Positions 63,752 to 64,000 of a DNA stretch of 64,000 nt are shown in pieces. The DNA is from Anaerobacillus alkalidiazotrophicus (GTDB lineage Bacteria > Bacillota > Bacilli > Bacillales_H > Anaerobacillaceae). Location: NCBI RefSeq assembly GCF_001866055.1, contig NZ_MLQS01000001.1:853356-917355 (forward strand), given 5' to 3'. The notes beneath the pieces are model-generated. The model searched no databases. It worked only from the letters and a program-made list of their open reading frames with translations, and had not been told where the DNA came from. How positions within the stretch are numbered: position 1 is the first letter of the stretch; each line of letters opens with the position of its first letter. Position numbers and translations under genes: made by a program.

Positions 63752-64000
63752 AATTCGGTAATCCTGTGGGGACCCCTAGTCCAATCAGTGCTCTACCTCC
63801 AATACTCTTCCCTCGAGGCTAGCCCTAAAGCTATTTCGGGGAGAACCAGCTATCTCCGAGTTCGATTGGCATTTCACCCCTACCCACACCTCATCCCCGC
63901 ACTTTTCAACGTGCGTGGGTTCGGGCCTCCATTCAGTGTTACCTGAACTTCACCCTGGACATGGGTAGATCACACGGTTTCGGGTCTACGACCACGTACT
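63752..64000 (-). rRNA. 23S ribosomal RNA fragment, reverse orientation (assembly chimera)
   Basis: Read on the minus strand it gives 23S domain II sequence: CACGTTGAAAAGTGCGGGGA, GGTGAAATGCCAATCGAACT, GAGATAGCTGGTTCTCCCCG and GAGCACTGATTGGACTAGGG. A 16S gene cannot continue this way, so the join is best explained as misassembly. Confidence 0.95.

Overview
The window is the replication-origin region of a low-GC, spore-forming Bacillaceae chromosome. The marker genes are sporulation and Bacillus-type origin genes: rpmH-dnaA-dnaN-yaaA-recF-remB-gyrB-gyrA, soj/spo0J/noc, spoIIIJ, jag, yyaC and walRKHIJ. The species cannot be fixed from this sequence alone. oriC lies at about 51.0-53.3 kb. Almost all genes to its left are on the minus strand and those to its right on the plus strand, so transcription runs with replication on both arms.

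Layout. 1-5926: part of a foreign element inserted at the 3' end of rlmH, the site staphylococcal SCC elements use. It carries a restriction-methyltransferase fusion cut by the window edge, a resolvase, a gene II-type Rep protein, a small ORF, an XRE repressor and a large serine recombinase whose last codons lie in rlmH. 5898-15455: rlmH, a CxxH/CxxC protein, htrC/yyxA, the walRKHIJ operon and an M23 peptidase. 15693-16614: a tRNA operon (Lys, Glu, fMet, Asp, Phe, Thr) with a 137-bp tandem duplication. 17004-30616: purA with a PurR site, the queCDEF operon under a preQ1 riboswitch, dnaB, rplI, gdpP, yybS, then potassium genes (ktrA, ktrB, a second ktrA and a K+ channel) with a c-di-AMP riboswitch. 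30713-40000: rpsR-ssb-rpsF, ychF, yyaE, DUF951, a YkvI-type permease, yyaC, DUF554 and a cysteine desulfurase-like protein. 40108-51022: spo0J, soj, noc, rsmG, mnmG, mnmE, jag, spoIIIJ, yidD, rnpA, rpmH, with two parS sites. 51023-61322: oriC and the dnaA-gyrA block. 61903-62985: an HD-GYP-like protein. 63133-63751: rRNA promoters, leader and the first 0.38 kb of 16S rRNA.

The last 249 bases (63752-64000) are reverse-complement 23S rRNA joined directly to the 16S fragment, almost certainly a misassembly at a repeated rrn operon.

Functional links. GdpP degrades c-di-AMP, the ydaO-type riboswitch senses it ahead of ktrA, and KtrA proteins are known c-di-AMP receptors, so a potassium/c-di-AMP circuit sits within 7.5 kb. 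Soj, Spo0J, Noc, two parS sites and DnaA-box clusters form the segregation and initiation module. A dispersed imperfect-palindromic repeat family occupies at least five intergenic sites, including the gyrB-gyrA gap. The most interesting accessory DNA is the rlmH element, whose divergent promoters share ATGCTAC operators in a phage-like switch.
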